This document shows positions 7,788 through 15,842 of a stretch of DNA of 44,136 nt, one piece after another. Source of the DNA: an uncultured archaeon (GTDB taxonomy: Archaea > Thermoproteota > Bathyarchaeia > Bathyarchaeales > Bathycorpusculaceae); contig CALJDG010000003.1 in NCBI GenBank assembly GCA_938023865.1, positions 1 through 44,136 on the forward strand. The letters run 5' to 3'. The notes beneath the pieces were generated by a model. The model was not told the DNA's origin, made no database searches, and was given only the letters and a program-made list of their open reading frames with translations. Position 1 is the first letter of the stretch; each line of letters opens with the position of its first letter. The position numbers were made by a program, and so were the translations under genes.

Positions 7788-8447
7788 ATGCCTTTCAAAG
7801 ATGAGTGTCGTCTTTGCGGAAGAATTCTCTCTTACAATTATCTTAGGCGATGTTGGAGATGCGGCAAGCTCTTCTGCGTTGACTGTATGGTTCCGGAAGT
7901 GGCGACAGGAGATGCTTCAAGATTGCTTTGCCTTAACTGTGCGCAGAAGGCGGTTTCTCCAAAGTCTAAAAACAAATATGCGCCACTCAGGGCCTATTTG
8001 AAGTTTAGGTCGGCTTTCACCGATTCTGTTAAGCTTTCTTTTCCGCAGATAGATGGGATTATTGGGGATAATCTTCCCATGGAGGCTTACCGCTCTGAAA
8101 AGTGGTGGGCAAATTCGACATACTCCGTGCATGCGCGGTGTTGGCTTGAGGCTGGATGGGAAACCATTGAAGTAAACTTGAAAGAGGGTTACGTAATCTT
8201 CCGCAAAACGCAGAAAATTCAAAGCGTGGCCCTTCCCAAGATGAGGAATGTTGAGAAGCTTAAAAAGTCGTTTACGCCGCCTCCCTCTAGGATCATTCAT
8301 CGCAAAAAGCCTTCGAAAACAAAGATTGCGAAGCTTTATGCTAGGCTTAAAAACTTGGAGAGGCAGAGGGTTAGCCCTCAAAAGCTTAAGGGTAGCTTTA
8401 CGCCGAAACCCCCACATGAAAAGCGAGTTTTTAAAAAGAAAGCGTGA
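7788..8447 (+). CDS. zinc-finger protein with DUF7662-like domain
   Basis: About 219 aa from the ATG at 7788 (MPFKDECRLC); a TTG at 7743 would add 15 residues. Residues about 7-50 hold four CxxC-type pairs (CRLC, CWRC, CVDC, CLNC), a treble-clef/RING-like zinc module. Residues about 65-145 follow the DUF7662 pattern: a small helix region, IDGIIGDNLPMEA, then EKWWANST, ARCWLEAGWETIEVNL and VIFRK. The tail is basic and repeats KLKxSFTPxP (KLKKSFTPPPS and KLKGSFTPKPP). Zinc binding and a nucleic-acid role are likely but inferred. It lies just upstream of tRNA-Gly on the same strand. Confidence 0.7.
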   Translation: MPFKDECRLCGRILSYNYLRRCWRCGKLFCVDCMVPEVATGDASRLLCLNCAQKAVSPKSKNKYAPLRAYLKFRSAFTDSVKLSFPQIDGIIGDNLPMEAYRSEKWWANSTYSVHARCWLEAGWETIEVNLKEGYVIFRKTQKIQSVALPKMRNVEKLKKSFTPPPSRIIHRKKPSKTKIAKLYARLKNLERQRVSPQKLKGSFTPKPPHEKRVFKKKA

Positions 8448-8487
8448 AGAATTTTTATTTATCCGTTTTAGATTTAGATGGTGTTGT

Positions 8488-8594
8488 GCGGCCGTCGTCT
8501 AGTCTGGTTAGGACACAGACGCCGTGAAAGATGCCTTAAAGCGTGTGGAGGCCTTCCAAGCCTGCGATCCCGGGTTCGAATCCCGGCGGCCGCA
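8488..8594 (+). tRNA. tRNA-Gly (anticodon TCC) with 32-nt intron
   Basis: Acceptor strands GCGGCCG (8488-8494) and CGGCCGC (8587-8593), discriminator A 8594, and CCA encoded at 8595-8597. The D arm is GTCT...GGAC (8497-8514), and the T arm contains GGGTTCGAATCCC. The anticodon arm closes as CAGGC-CTTCCAA-GCCTG only if 32 nt (8519-8550, or one base earlier) are removed between tRNA positions 29 and 30; the anticodon is TCC. This is a non-canonical intron site (the usual one is 37/38). The same position and length recur in tRNA-Arg at 20087. Splicing by archaeal endonuclease is expected from tRNA biology; I did not resolve the bulge-helix-bulge fold. Confidence 0.9.
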
Positions 8595-8602
8595 CCAAAA
8601 AG

Positions 8603-8945
8603 ATGATCAAACATGAACGGGTAAAGTTTAAGAAAATGTCTTCTTGCAATGTTGAGTTGCAATTTACACAGAAGATTCCCTTCAGAATTAAGGGAACGCC
8701 GGGCATGTGGAAACTTTTCTTTGGGGAATTGGCTAAGCTTGGGGAAGAACTTTTGTCCTTCGACCTTTATGTATGCCCAAAATGTGGGAAGTTAGGTTTT
8801 TGCAGATGAAAAATCGATGCAGTCCCTGTTGAAGATAACGCCTAAACAATTTTTGAAAAAATGCGTTAAATGTGGAAAGGATATTCCAATAGCCTCTGAA
8901 TATTGCCAATACTGCGGAACTGGGCAGCCGCAAAAGAGAGGTTAG
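8603..8945 (+). pseudogene. zinc-ribbon protein split by a +1 frameshift
   Basis: The first frame (8603-8809) reads MIKHERVKFKKMSSCNVE and so on to YVCPKCGKLGF and then stops. Skipping one T in the T5 run at 8798-8802 continues without a break as ADEKSMQSLLKITPKQFLKK followed by CVKCGKDIP and YCQYCG, ending at 8945. Together this gives about 113 aa with two CxxC pairs in the second part (CVKC, CYC-type YCQYC) and one in the first (CPKC), a double zinc-ribbon protein. A homopolymer indel in the assembly, a recent mutation or programmed frameshifting would all explain it. The function of the family is unknown to me. The gene begins six bases after the tRNA-Gly CCA. Confidence 0.65.
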
Positions 8946-9086
8946 TTGTAGATCTTTGGCGGGCCATGTTAGATCTAAATCCCCGTTTAAATTCCCCACA
9001 TCGAGAATGACCAGTTTACTATGTCGATGAAAGAAAAAGGGAGTTCAAATCTTTCCCGGGCCTATCATAAGATTTTCTGAAGATTT

Positions 9087-9278
9087 TCAGATATGCTCTT
9101 CAGAAATCACTATCTTAAGAGAACTCTCTTTTCGAAGAATGTATTTCCCTTCAGTCGTTTTAACAATCCAGTTATAATTGACCTCTCCTCCTTCAATCGC
9201 CTTATAGCTGGCAAGAGTTCCGATTTTGTAATTATCGAGAATACGGATAATTTCTTTCTTAGTGAAGTTCACATCCAC
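9087..9278 (-). pseudogene. N-terminal stump of an APH-type kinase
   Basis: 63 aa starting MDVNFTKKEIIRILDNYKIG and continuing GGEVNYNWIVKTTEGKYILR, which is the N-terminal strand region of aminoglycoside phosphotransferase/homoserine kinase II-like proteins (glycine-rich loop and the Lys strand). The frame stops at 9087 and I found no continuation with the HxD catalytic loop on either strand, so roughly four fifths of the gene is missing. Truncation next to the proposed island boundary (9497) suggests rearrangement, but this is inference. Confidence 0.6.
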
Positions 9279-9761
9279 TTAATAGACGATTGATTCATAT
9301 AAATTATAGATCATTTCTTGACTTTGTAACTAGTGAAAAGTATCCGATAGAAAACGCAATAAATTTCGGATGCATCAATCAGTTTTCCATGATCTAGGCT
9401 TCAAAATCAATTCTACACCCAATTTCTGGATAGAAAGAGTACGAAACAGCGTCTAAATCCCGATATTTTAAACCAATATTTGAACCTATTTACTTTTGGC
9501 GGGCCCGCGGGACTCATACCAAAATGGGTTCAAGTCATAATTTTCGAGGTCTCTACTCTGAGCATTTTTGTGGTTTATCCATTGCTGTTGTTTTAATTTT
9601 TGGGGAGAATGCTTTTCGGTGTTGTGGTTGTCGTGTTCGGATGACGCGGATTTGAATGGTTTCATTTAGGTTTTTGAAGGCTATCTCCTGTAATGTTTAT
9701 GGTCGAGGGCTGAAGCTTTTTGAGCAGTTTTATGATGGTCGAGGTTCTTTAGGATATTCGC
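9279..9761. other. 483-bp non-coding region before the CRISPR array
   Basis: AT-rich, no credible gene on either strand. It contains the tRNA-Arg 3'-end copy at 9497-9511. The 10-mer ATGGTCGAGG occurs twice, at 9699-9708 and 9735-9744, just before the first repeat, spaced 36 bp (the modal spacer length here). If the array is transcribed on the minus strand, as argued for the array, this is the trailer side. Confidence 0.5.
9497..9511. repeat. copy of the tRNA-Arg 3' end (candidate att site)
   Basis: TGGCGGGCCCGCGGG here is identical and in the same orientation to 20084-20098, which is the CCA end, discriminator, acceptor 3' strand and start of the T arm of tRNA-Arg. Such a GC-rich 15-mer stands out in an AT-rich spacer. 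The 10.6 kb between the copies contain the whole CRISPR-Cas locus and an integrase remnant that abuts the tRNA, the arrangement expected for an island integrated at a tRNA 3' end. Confidence 0.6.
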
Positions 9762-10786
9762 GTTTCAAACCCTTATAGGTATTCTCGCAACTCATCAGCG
9801 GTATAGACACCACTAGTGCTAAATGGGAGTTTCAAACCCTTATAGGTATTCTCGCAACTAAATTGATGTTTATCAAGTCGTGTTTCTAAAGTTTGTTTCA
9901 AACCCTTATAGGTATTCTCGCAACTAACCTTTAATTTCTCCCTTCTCATCCATCATTGCGGTTTCAAACCCTTATAGGTATTCTCGCAACTCATCGTAAC
10001 TGTCTAAAATGCTGTTTATGGTTTGGGTTTCAAACCCTTATAGGTATTCTCGCAACCAGTGGCGAAAAATGGGAAGATTGAGGAATGTACAGCGGTTTCA
10101 AACCCTTATAGGTATTCTCGCAACCTAAAAGCTTAGCTTTCGGCACGCAAAGCTAGTTTTGTTTCAAACCCTTATAGGTATTCTCGCAACCGTTTAACTT
10201 TTTGCTGGAATGGTGTGTTTGGTGGAAGTTTCAAACCCTTATAGGTATTCTCGCAACTTAATTTTTGCCGCCATTTTTTATTCCTCACTATTATGTTTCA
10301 AACCCTTATAGGTATTCTCGCAACTTTTAAAATGCGGAACATAACCCTCACTTTTTAAAAGTTTCAAACCCTTATAGGTATTCTCGCAACGAGACTGGAG
10401 CAATGGTGGTCAACATTGAACTTGGAGTTTCAAACCCTTATAGGTATTCTCGCAACTTCTTTTCGAAGGTGAAAGTTTGAGGTGTTTAGCTGGTTTCAAA
10501 CCCTTATAGGTATTCTCGCAACATGACAAGGGGGGAGGGGGGTAGCCCTTGAAAAGCTGTTTCAAACCCTTATAGGTATTCTCGCAACATGTGAAATATT
10601 TAGCTGTGCCCGCCAGCGTCTGGTGTTTCAAACCCTTATAGGTATTCTCGCAACCCAGCAACACCACAAAGAAGGCGGAATAGGAAGGGGGTTTCAAACC
10701 CTTATAGGTATTCTCGCAACCCTTTTCAGTTTCAAACAGCATTTCCCGTTTACCGGGTTTCAAACCCTTATAGGTATTCTCGCAAC
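9762..10786 (-). CRISPR. CRISPR array, 16 repeats and 15 spacers
   Basis: Sixteen 30-nt repeats, all identical by eye, start at 9762, 9829, 9895, 9961, 10027, 10095, 10161, 10228, 10295, 10361, 10427, 10493, 10559, 10625, 10691 and 10757. Spacers are 36-38 nt (eleven of 36, three of 37, one of 38). On the plus strand the repeat begins GTTTCAAACCC and ends TCTCGCAAC; on the minus strand it begins GTTGCGAG and ends TTTGAAAC. The GAAAC 3' end and the placement of cas2 beyond 10900 argue for minus-strand transcription, with the leader at the high-coordinate end; strand is therefore inferred. Absence of any degenerate repeat suggests a young or actively maintained array. Confidence 0.98.
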
Positions 10787-10899
10787 CCAAAAGGAAAATG
10801 GGTTATTTTCTGTTTTATAGCTTTTTTGTGGCTTTTTCCAATAATTGTTCCCGTCGATTTACGATGAGAACTTGGTTATGTTTGATCGACGGTTGTGGT
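10787..10899 (-). promoter_or_regulatory. putative CRISPR leader with an 8-bp inverted repeat
   Basis: 113 bp between the last repeat and the cas2 stop. A/T-rich, with runs such as CTTTTTTG. CCGTCGAT (10851-10858) and ATCGACGG (10885-10892) form a perfect inverted repeat with 26 bp between, a plausible protein-binding site guiding integration or transcription. Leader identity rests on orientation of the repeat and proximity to cas2. Confidence 0.5.
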
Positions 10900-11163
10900 C
10901 TATATTATTGTTGCACTTTCTCCTTTCACCACTCCAAGGTTTTCCTTTGTAAGGTATGCTGTTGTTCGAAGTATGTAAAAAGTTATGGCGTCGTATTTCT
11001 TGTCTATTACTTTCGATAGGTTATCTTTTAGTCGTATGAAATTGGCATCGCTTATTTCGCCCTCGAAAACCGAATTTTGGATCCATGTAAGATATCTTCT
11101 TCCTATGCTCAGAACTTTGAGGAGCCGTTCCTCGCCAACATCATATACCATTATCACGAACAT
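10900..11163 (-). CDS. cas2: CRISPR-associated endonuclease Cas2
   Basis: 87 aa, standard Cas2 length. Starts MFVIMVYDVGEER, the ferredoxin-like beta strand with the conserved Asp (D8), followed by RRYLTWIQNSVFEGEIS, the typical Cas2 second strand. Cas2 forms the Cas1-Cas2 integration complex that inserts new spacers at the leader end. It lies six bases downstream of cas1 and is the gene next to the array, so it is the last gene of the cas6-to-cas2 transcript. Confidence 0.97.
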   Translation of the reverse strand: MFVIMVYDVGEERLLKVLSIGRRYLTWIQNSVFEGEISDANFIRLKDNLSKVIDKKYDAITFYILRTTAYLTKENLGVVKGESATII

Positions 11164-11169
11164 GTTTAC

Positions 11170-12162
11170 TTACCATTGTAAGACAAATGGCTCATACTCC
11201 TTTTCTCCAATGAGGTGCTTTTCAAGCTTGTATAGCTCAAGCCTTATCATCCTCTGGTAAGATGCCCTCATTCTTTTTCCATAGCTTATGGTTTGCTTGA
11301 GCTTGTTTTCATATTGCTCTACAAAAATCTTTCTTCCGTTTTCGTTAAAGTATACACCGCCTAACTCCTCCATATAACATGAGGGGCTAAGCATTCTTTT
11401 ATTTGTTAATGTAAATATGATCCTGTCGACTATTATCGGCTTGAAGACTTCTGCAATATCTAAGTTTAACGAAAATTTTCTGTAATTGGTAGCGTGGAGG
11501 AAGCCTATTCTAGGATCTAGATGTGTTTTATAAATTTCGCCGAGCACGGTAACGTAAAGAAGACTGTTGCCGAAGCTCAACAAAGCGTCTAACCGGCTTT
11601 TAGGCGGCCTTCGCTCCCTTTTTTCATAATGGTATTCTGCATCGTCGATGATTGTATTAAAGGAGATATAATATTGCTCTTTGGCTTGACCTTCAACGGC
11701 CATTAACTCCTCTACAGAGCAAGCCTCTCTCAGTTTAAGCAAGGTCTCTTCAAGAAATTTTATTGTCGAGCTAAGTCCTCCTTTCCTGTTATGGTAGTAG
11801 GTCACGTTTTTCAGCATATTTTTTAAACTACCTTCAGCGAACTTGCTAGCCAGAATAAGCCTTTTTGTATGATCTAGATAATGTTCACACTGTTTCAGCG
11901 TCATAAAGCCTGAGTTGTAGTGGGTTCTAGGGTAAAAACTTCCCATATAAAAGCCGTAATGATTGAAAATGTGAAGGGTTATTTCGTTCAATGACAAAAA
12001 CTCCAGAAGCCTCTTATTAAATGTCGTTTCGCCGAAAATCATCAATGAAAAAACTTCAGACACGGGTACATATTTCTTCTCACCGTTCGCCTTGATAAGG
12101 CATAATGTGTTCCCTTTTCGCTTTATCTCGCATGGACTAAAAATATAAATTGTTTTCTTCAT
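11170..12162 (-). CDS. cas1: CRISPR-associated endonuclease Cas1 (type I-B)
   Basis: 330 aa from the ATG at 12162 (MKKTIYIFSP); an upstream start at 12192 would overlap cas4 by about 29 bases and adds ten atypical residues. The metal-binding catalytic set is present: Glu in MAVEGQAKEQYY (about E157), His in GFLHATNYRKFSLNLD (about H223) and the acidic DIAEVFKP (about D235/E238). The first part is the N-terminal beta domain (GETTFNKRLLEFL, SLNEITLHIFNHYGFYMGSF). Cas1 is the integrase that adds spacers, working with Cas2 and here with Cas4. One base separates it from the cas4 stop, so the pair is likely translationally coupled. Confidence 0.97.
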   Translation of the reverse strand: MKKTIYIFSPCEIKRKGNTLCLIKANGEKKYVPVSEVFSLMIFGETTFNKRLLEFLSLNEITLHIFNHYGFYMGSFYPRTHYNSGFMTLKQCEHYLDHTKRLILASKFAEGSLKNMLKNVTYYHNRKGGLSSTIKFLEETLLKLREACSVEELMAVEGQAKEQYYISFNTIIDDAEYHYEKRERRPPKSRLDALLSFGNSLLYVTVLGEIYKTHLDPRIGFLHATNYRKFSLNLDIAEVFKPIIVDRIIFTLTNKRMLSPSCYMEELGGVYFNENGRKIFVEQYENKLKQTISYGKRMRASYQRMIRLELYKLEKHLIGEKEYEPFVLQW

Positions 12163-12163
12163 C

Positions 12164-12685
12164 TTACGCCCAGCAAAATTCCTTATATGCACATCTTCTA
12201 CAGTAGGAAATCCTCATTGGTGGAGGGGGATGTTCCAGCTCAACTATCCCCTTAATTTCGTTAAGGACTTTTAAAAGCACCTGTTGGGCTTCTGCATCTA
12301 GCTTTACCCTTATCCTCCTCTTCTCAGTTGGAACGAGGATCCAGCCGACAGCATCAACACCATACTCCTTCAGTCTGAAAAGGTAGTAGAGGAGTTGAAA
12401 ACGTGCGGCTTCAACAAATTTTGAGGATGCTTTTACCTCACACACCGCTCTTTCGGCTCTTTTGAATAAATCGATCTTTATGCCTTCCAACGATACTTCC
12501 TTTAACATTCTACGGTAGAAAATCTCATGGATCGCCCTCCCAACATCTAAGGTTGATGCGTCTTCGTCGGGGGTTATTTCGCGGCTCATTAGCCAAACCT
12601 CACGCTTACAGATGAAATAATACCAAACAAGCGTGCCCGTAATCGGTTTGCCAGAGCAAAGGATGTAGGGAAGATCGATTTGCAA
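12164..12685 (-). CDS. cas4: CRISPR-associated exonuclease Cas4
   Basis: 173 aa, TTG start preceded by GTGAGG. It has the Cas4 iron-sulphur set: Cys26 in YYFICKREVWLMS and the C-terminal YCRRCAYKEFCWA with three cysteines. The RecB-type nuclease residues are also visible: GRAIHE (His53), KIDL (Asp about 72) and CEVKAS (Glu83-x-Lys85). Cas4 trims prespacers and selects those next to a correct PAM. The position between cas3 and cas1 is standard for type I-B. Confidence 0.95.
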   Translation of the reverse strand: MQIDLPYILCSGKPITGTLVWYYFICKREVWLMSREITPDEDASTLDVGRAIHEIFYRRMLKEVSLEGIKIDLFKRAERAVCEVKASSKFVEAARFQLLYYLFRLKEYGVDAVGWILVPTEKRRIRVKLDAEAQQVLLKVLNEIKGIVELEHPPPPMRISYCRRCAYKEFCWA

Positions 12686-12697
12686 TACTACCTCACG

Positions 12698-15115
12698 TTA
12701 GAACATTAAAAATTTTGATTCCATTGTGGTTTTAAATCCTGTCTCTGGGTCATAGTATGCATCGGTTTCCTCGCGAGGCACAAGCAATACGTTAGCTTGG
12801 GCCGTTATGGGCTTAAGGCTCTTCAAGCACGTCTCGTTCTCGTAAACCTCGACAATGTAGTTCTCCATTTCAGTCCTCAACTTTCTAAGCGCCGCTTTAA
12901 GCTCGAACACTTTCTCTAAAGCTTCTTCCCTTTCCAAGGCTTTTAGGGCTTCTTTAAACTCTTTTAGTAGCCGTTCAGCCTCACCATCATATTCCATGTA
13001 AACGGGCACTTTGGGCTCTTCTTCGATGAGCGAGAAATGAGTTAATTCTTGGAAATCCAACGCCTTTATTCTTTCCAGCAGCTTCATACAATCAGGATGT
13101 TTCTCGATGTTCATTCTGTAAGAGACATCTTCGTAATACAGCTTCATCAATTCTGCGAGCTCGTGCTCTTTTACGCTCTCCTTATGGGCTATAAGTTCCA
13201 TGGTTCTCTCTGGAAGTATGCTGCCGTATATTTTTCTAGAATCCTCCCGTCCGTTTTCATCGATGACCCTGAGGACGTACACTCGACCAGCTGGAAGCCT
13301 CCAGTTCCTGTTGCATCTTCCGGCAACCTGAACGATTGAGTCGAAGGGGCCAAGATCCCTAAAGGTGACGTCGAAATCCAGGTCTACGCCGGCTTCAACA
13401 ACCTGTGTGGAAACCAGAATCACGTTGCGCCGTTCTTCCAAAAGCCTCTTCAGTAGCTCTATTCTTCTTTTCCTTTCCATGGGAATTATGCTCGTCGACA
13501 GATATGTCAACACAACTTTGGTGGGGTTCGTCAATTCATCGTTTGATCCAACCCTGACAACTTTTTTTCCTAGTCTTTCAACTAACCTTCTGTAAACCTT
13601 CTTTGAAGCCCTCACAGTATTGACAACCAGAAGCGCAGAAGTGCCCTCCGTCCACTTCGATAGGAAGAAATCCGCAAACTCCTCAGCCGTCACGGCCTTT
13701 TCAAACTGTGGCATCAACTCAGTTCTGCTCATATATTTGAAGTATTTTTCCGGCTTAGGCACCAGCTCAACGCTTTCCCCCGTGAAGATTGCTGGCATAG
13801 TGGCAGTCATTAATATGATCCTCATGTCGAAGTTCTCGACTAGGTGTAGTAGGGCATCGCGTACAAGCCTCCAATACTCAAGCGGGATCGCCTGAACCTC
13901 GTCCAGGATGAGGATGGAGCCGGCCAAGTTATGAAATTTTTTAAGCAGCGAATTTTTGCACCCAATTATGGACCGCAGAAGCTGCTCAAAGGTTGTGACG
14001 ACGAAGCTGGATTCCCATGAGTCCGTTAAAAGCAGGAGCTTATCGAGCGGAACATCCCTTAACTCCTGTGATGGGAAAAACAGGTGATGGTGCTTCAGAA
14101 GCATGGAGATGTCGGGCTTCCTCCCATGGTAGGCCGACAGCACATCCTCCACGCGAGCATGTGTCTGCTCTATTATGTTGATGTATGGCAGGCAGTAGAC
14201 TATCCTCGCATACCCGAGGCTCTCGCCGATTTTGAGCGCGGCGTGTATTCCCAGCAGGGTTTTCCCCGCTCCTGTGGGCAAAGTGATTGTGATGATCCTC
14301 GGCACGCCCTTTAAAGCTGCAGTGAGTTGTTCGTCCGCCTCTGAGAAAACGGACCTTCTGAGCACGTTTATTCTGGATGAATCCGCTGAGGCAAACCTCT
14401 TTTCAATGTATTTTGAAACGAGGTCCGAGGGAAGCGTTCTTTGTCGGCTAATTGCCTTCGCCCCTCCAGCATCCTTTTTGTCCGCGTCGATAAGTGCTGA
14501 AAACATTAGAAGCGTGTTGTAGTAGCTACGCCACCTTTCATGCTCCCCCAGTTTAAACCGCGAAATTGCTGCTAGCCTTAGCATCCGGCTTATTTCGGGC
14601 AGGAAAGCTTCAAAATTGCCCATGAAATCGGGGAACTCCTGCAGGCCGATCTCGTCCAACTCGTTGGATGTTTTGCTTATGTTGCTTCTAATGGAACTCA
14701 CCTGCTCTATGACGACGGGTTCACCCAGCCATGCAGGGTCAGCGCGTTCAAGAAGGCTGAAGCTCTTAAGGCTGCCGTGATGGGAGTCAACACAGATGAA
14801 TCCCGCGGCGGCCAGGAAAGGATCACCCAATCTCTTGTTTATCAGCCAAGACGCGAAAATTGCTGACAGCTTGGAGTGTGTTGAAAGGTCGCCGCGCACC
14901 CTTTCGCCTAAAAGGTATTTTTGAAAGAAATGTGTGTATTTGGCTACATCGTGGCATTTGCCGATGATCTCGGCAGCTTCGCTGAGCTTTGAATCAGCAA
15001 CTGAGGCAACGTATTCCCTGCATAGCCTTCCAACTTCGCTGAGGTGCCTCTTCAGTTCGATGCCTAGGTGCGAGTAAAAACGTTCACATGAAAACGCCGA
15101 CAACTCTCTCGCCAT
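12698..15115 (-). CDS. cas3: Cas3 helicase-nuclease (HD plus DExD/H)
   Basis: 805 aa, fused HD and helicase form. HD nuclease: HD55-56 in IGKCHDVAKYTHFF, further His near 80 and 111-113 (VDSHHGS). Helicase: LPTGAGKT (about 279-286, motif I), ILDEVQ (about 403-408, motif II), LMTATMPA (about 435-442, motif III), VVEAGVDLDFDV and QVAGRCNRNW (motifs V and VI). All key residues look intact. Recruited by Cascade after target recognition, it unwinds and shreds the invading DNA. The ATG lies 32 bases inside cas5, so translation is coupled. Sampled stretches of this gene are near 60% GC, well above cas1 and cas6 (see findings). Confidence 0.97.
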   Translation of the reverse strand: MARELSAFSCERFYSHLGIELKRHLSEVGRLCREYVASVADSKLSEAAEIIGKCHDVAKYTHFFQKYLLGERVRGDLSTHSKLSAIFASWLINKRLGDPFLAAAGFICVDSHHGSLKSFSLLERADPAWLGEPVVIEQVSSIRSNISKTSNELDEIGLQEFPDFMGNFEAFLPEISRMLRLAAISRFKLGEHERWRSYYNTLLMFSALIDADKKDAGGAKAISRQRTLPSDLVSKYIEKRFASADSSRINVLRRSVFSEADEQLTAALKGVPRIITITLPTGAGKTLLGIHAALKIGESLGYARIVYCLPYINIIEQTHARVEDVLSAYHGRKPDISMLLKHHHLFFPSQELRDVPLDKLLLLTDSWESSFVVTTFEQLLRSIIGCKNSLLKKFHNLAGSILILDEVQAIPLEYWRLVRDALLHLVENFDMRIILMTATMPAIFTGESVELVPKPEKYFKYMSRTELMPQFEKAVTAEEFADFFLSKWTEGTSALLVVNTVRASKKVYRRLVERLGKKVVRVGSNDELTNPTKVVLTYLSTSIIPMERKRRIELLKRLLEERRNVILVSTQVVEAGVDLDFDVTFRDLGPFDSIVQVAGRCNRNWRLPAGRVYVLRVIDENGREDSRKIYGSILPERTMELIAHKESVKEHELAELMKLYYEDVSYRMNIEKHPDCMKLLERIKALDFQELTHFSLIEEEPKVPVYMEYDGEAERLLKEFKEALKALEREEALEKVFELKAALRKLRTEMENYIVEVYENETCLKSLKPITAQANVLLVPREETDAYYDPETGFKTTMESKFLMF

Positions 15116-15836
15116 TTAACGTACACTTGAAAACCTCACAATCGACCATAACCCTTAGCGCTCTGCCCCCTCCCTCGTAAATGTAGTTCTCTTGCCTCCT
15201 CAGCTTCCTGTCTTCAGCGAAGTCCGCTGGCACAAGCTCTTCCAAGCATATCCTCCGTTCGCGCTGTGGGTAAACCTTGCTGAGGGCGGAGACAGGCACC
15301 ATGGTGTGAACCTCAATTTCGTCGCTTGGCCTGTAAACCTCGGCGTCCACAAAATCGACGTACTCCACTTCGGCTATGTTGTTGGCGGTGCCCAAGTATG
15401 GAGGATAAGCAAATCTGCGGCTCCTTATTCGTTCCGCAACCTCATTTAACAGTTTTTCGTCTTCATGGTTCAAGAACGCCCTGAAGGACAGCATAGCCGG
15501 CTCGCGCTCGCCCGAAACGAGCATGTCCACGTGCACCTGCATCGACCCCCCAACCCCCCTCAGCTTCTTTAAAGTAAGAGGCTTATCGGTCATCAAGTAG
15601 TTCAAGGTGTTTGTAACGTGCCTCACGGACGACTTCACCTGCAACGCTATCCTGCATTTTTCCGAGGAGAAAACTTCGTAATAGGAATTCCTGTCGTAGC
15701 CCATTATCGCTGCAACCAGCCCGGAAACCGCGGTTCTGGGCGGGAAGGAGTAGCTGAGGGAGCTTGTAGTGGAGAAGTGTTTTCTGAAGAGCGCGAAGAA
15801 ACCCTTTATATCGAAAACAAGCAGCTTGATGTTCAA
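15084..15836 (-). CDS. cas5: Cas5 (Cas5b/Csh-type) Cascade subunit
   Basis: 250 aa, TTG start. The N-terminus IKLLVFDIKGFFALFRKHFS with SYSFPPRTAVSGLVAAIMG is the Cas5 RAMP signature: a first RRM strand followed by the P-P-R-T-A/G-L helix. The C-terminal GERVVGVF matches the family end. Cas5 caps the 5' handle of the crRNA in Cascade and contacts Cas8. It follows cas7 by six bases and overlaps cas3 by 32 bases. Confidence 0.95.
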   Translation of the reverse strand: MNIKLLVFDIKGFFALFRKHFSTTSSLSYSFPPRTAVSGLVAAIMGYDRNSYYEVFSSEKCRIALQVKSSVRHVTNTLNYLMTDKPLTLKKLRGVGGSMQVHVDMLVSGEREPAMLSFRAFLNHEDEKLLNEVAERIRSRRFAYPPYLGTANNIAEVEYVDFVDAEVYRPSDEIEVHTMVPVSALSKVYPQRERRICLEELVPADFAEDRKLRRQENYIYEGGGRALRVMVDCEVFKCTLNGERVVGVFM

Positions 15837-15842
15837 GTCCGC

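Noticed and set aside
8474-8662. Frames covering the tRNA-Gly gene
   Set aside because: The region folds as an intron-containing tRNA; the apparent peptide GIRTRDRRLGRPP is a typical tRNA shadow.
9497-9540. A second tRNA gene at 9497, suggested by GGGCCCG and a later GGGTTCAAGTC
   Set aside because: No acceptor or anticodon stem can be formed; only the 15-bp tRNA-Arg end matches.
10410-10820. Open frames on both strands across the CRISPR array (minus ENTYKGLK, plus FQTLIGILAT repeated)
   Set aside because: They are translations of the identical repeats plus spacers, not proteins.
13049-14522. Several plus-strand frames opposite cas3
   Set aside because: Antisense to a gene with all helicase motifs intact; no ribosome-binding sites or family resemblance.
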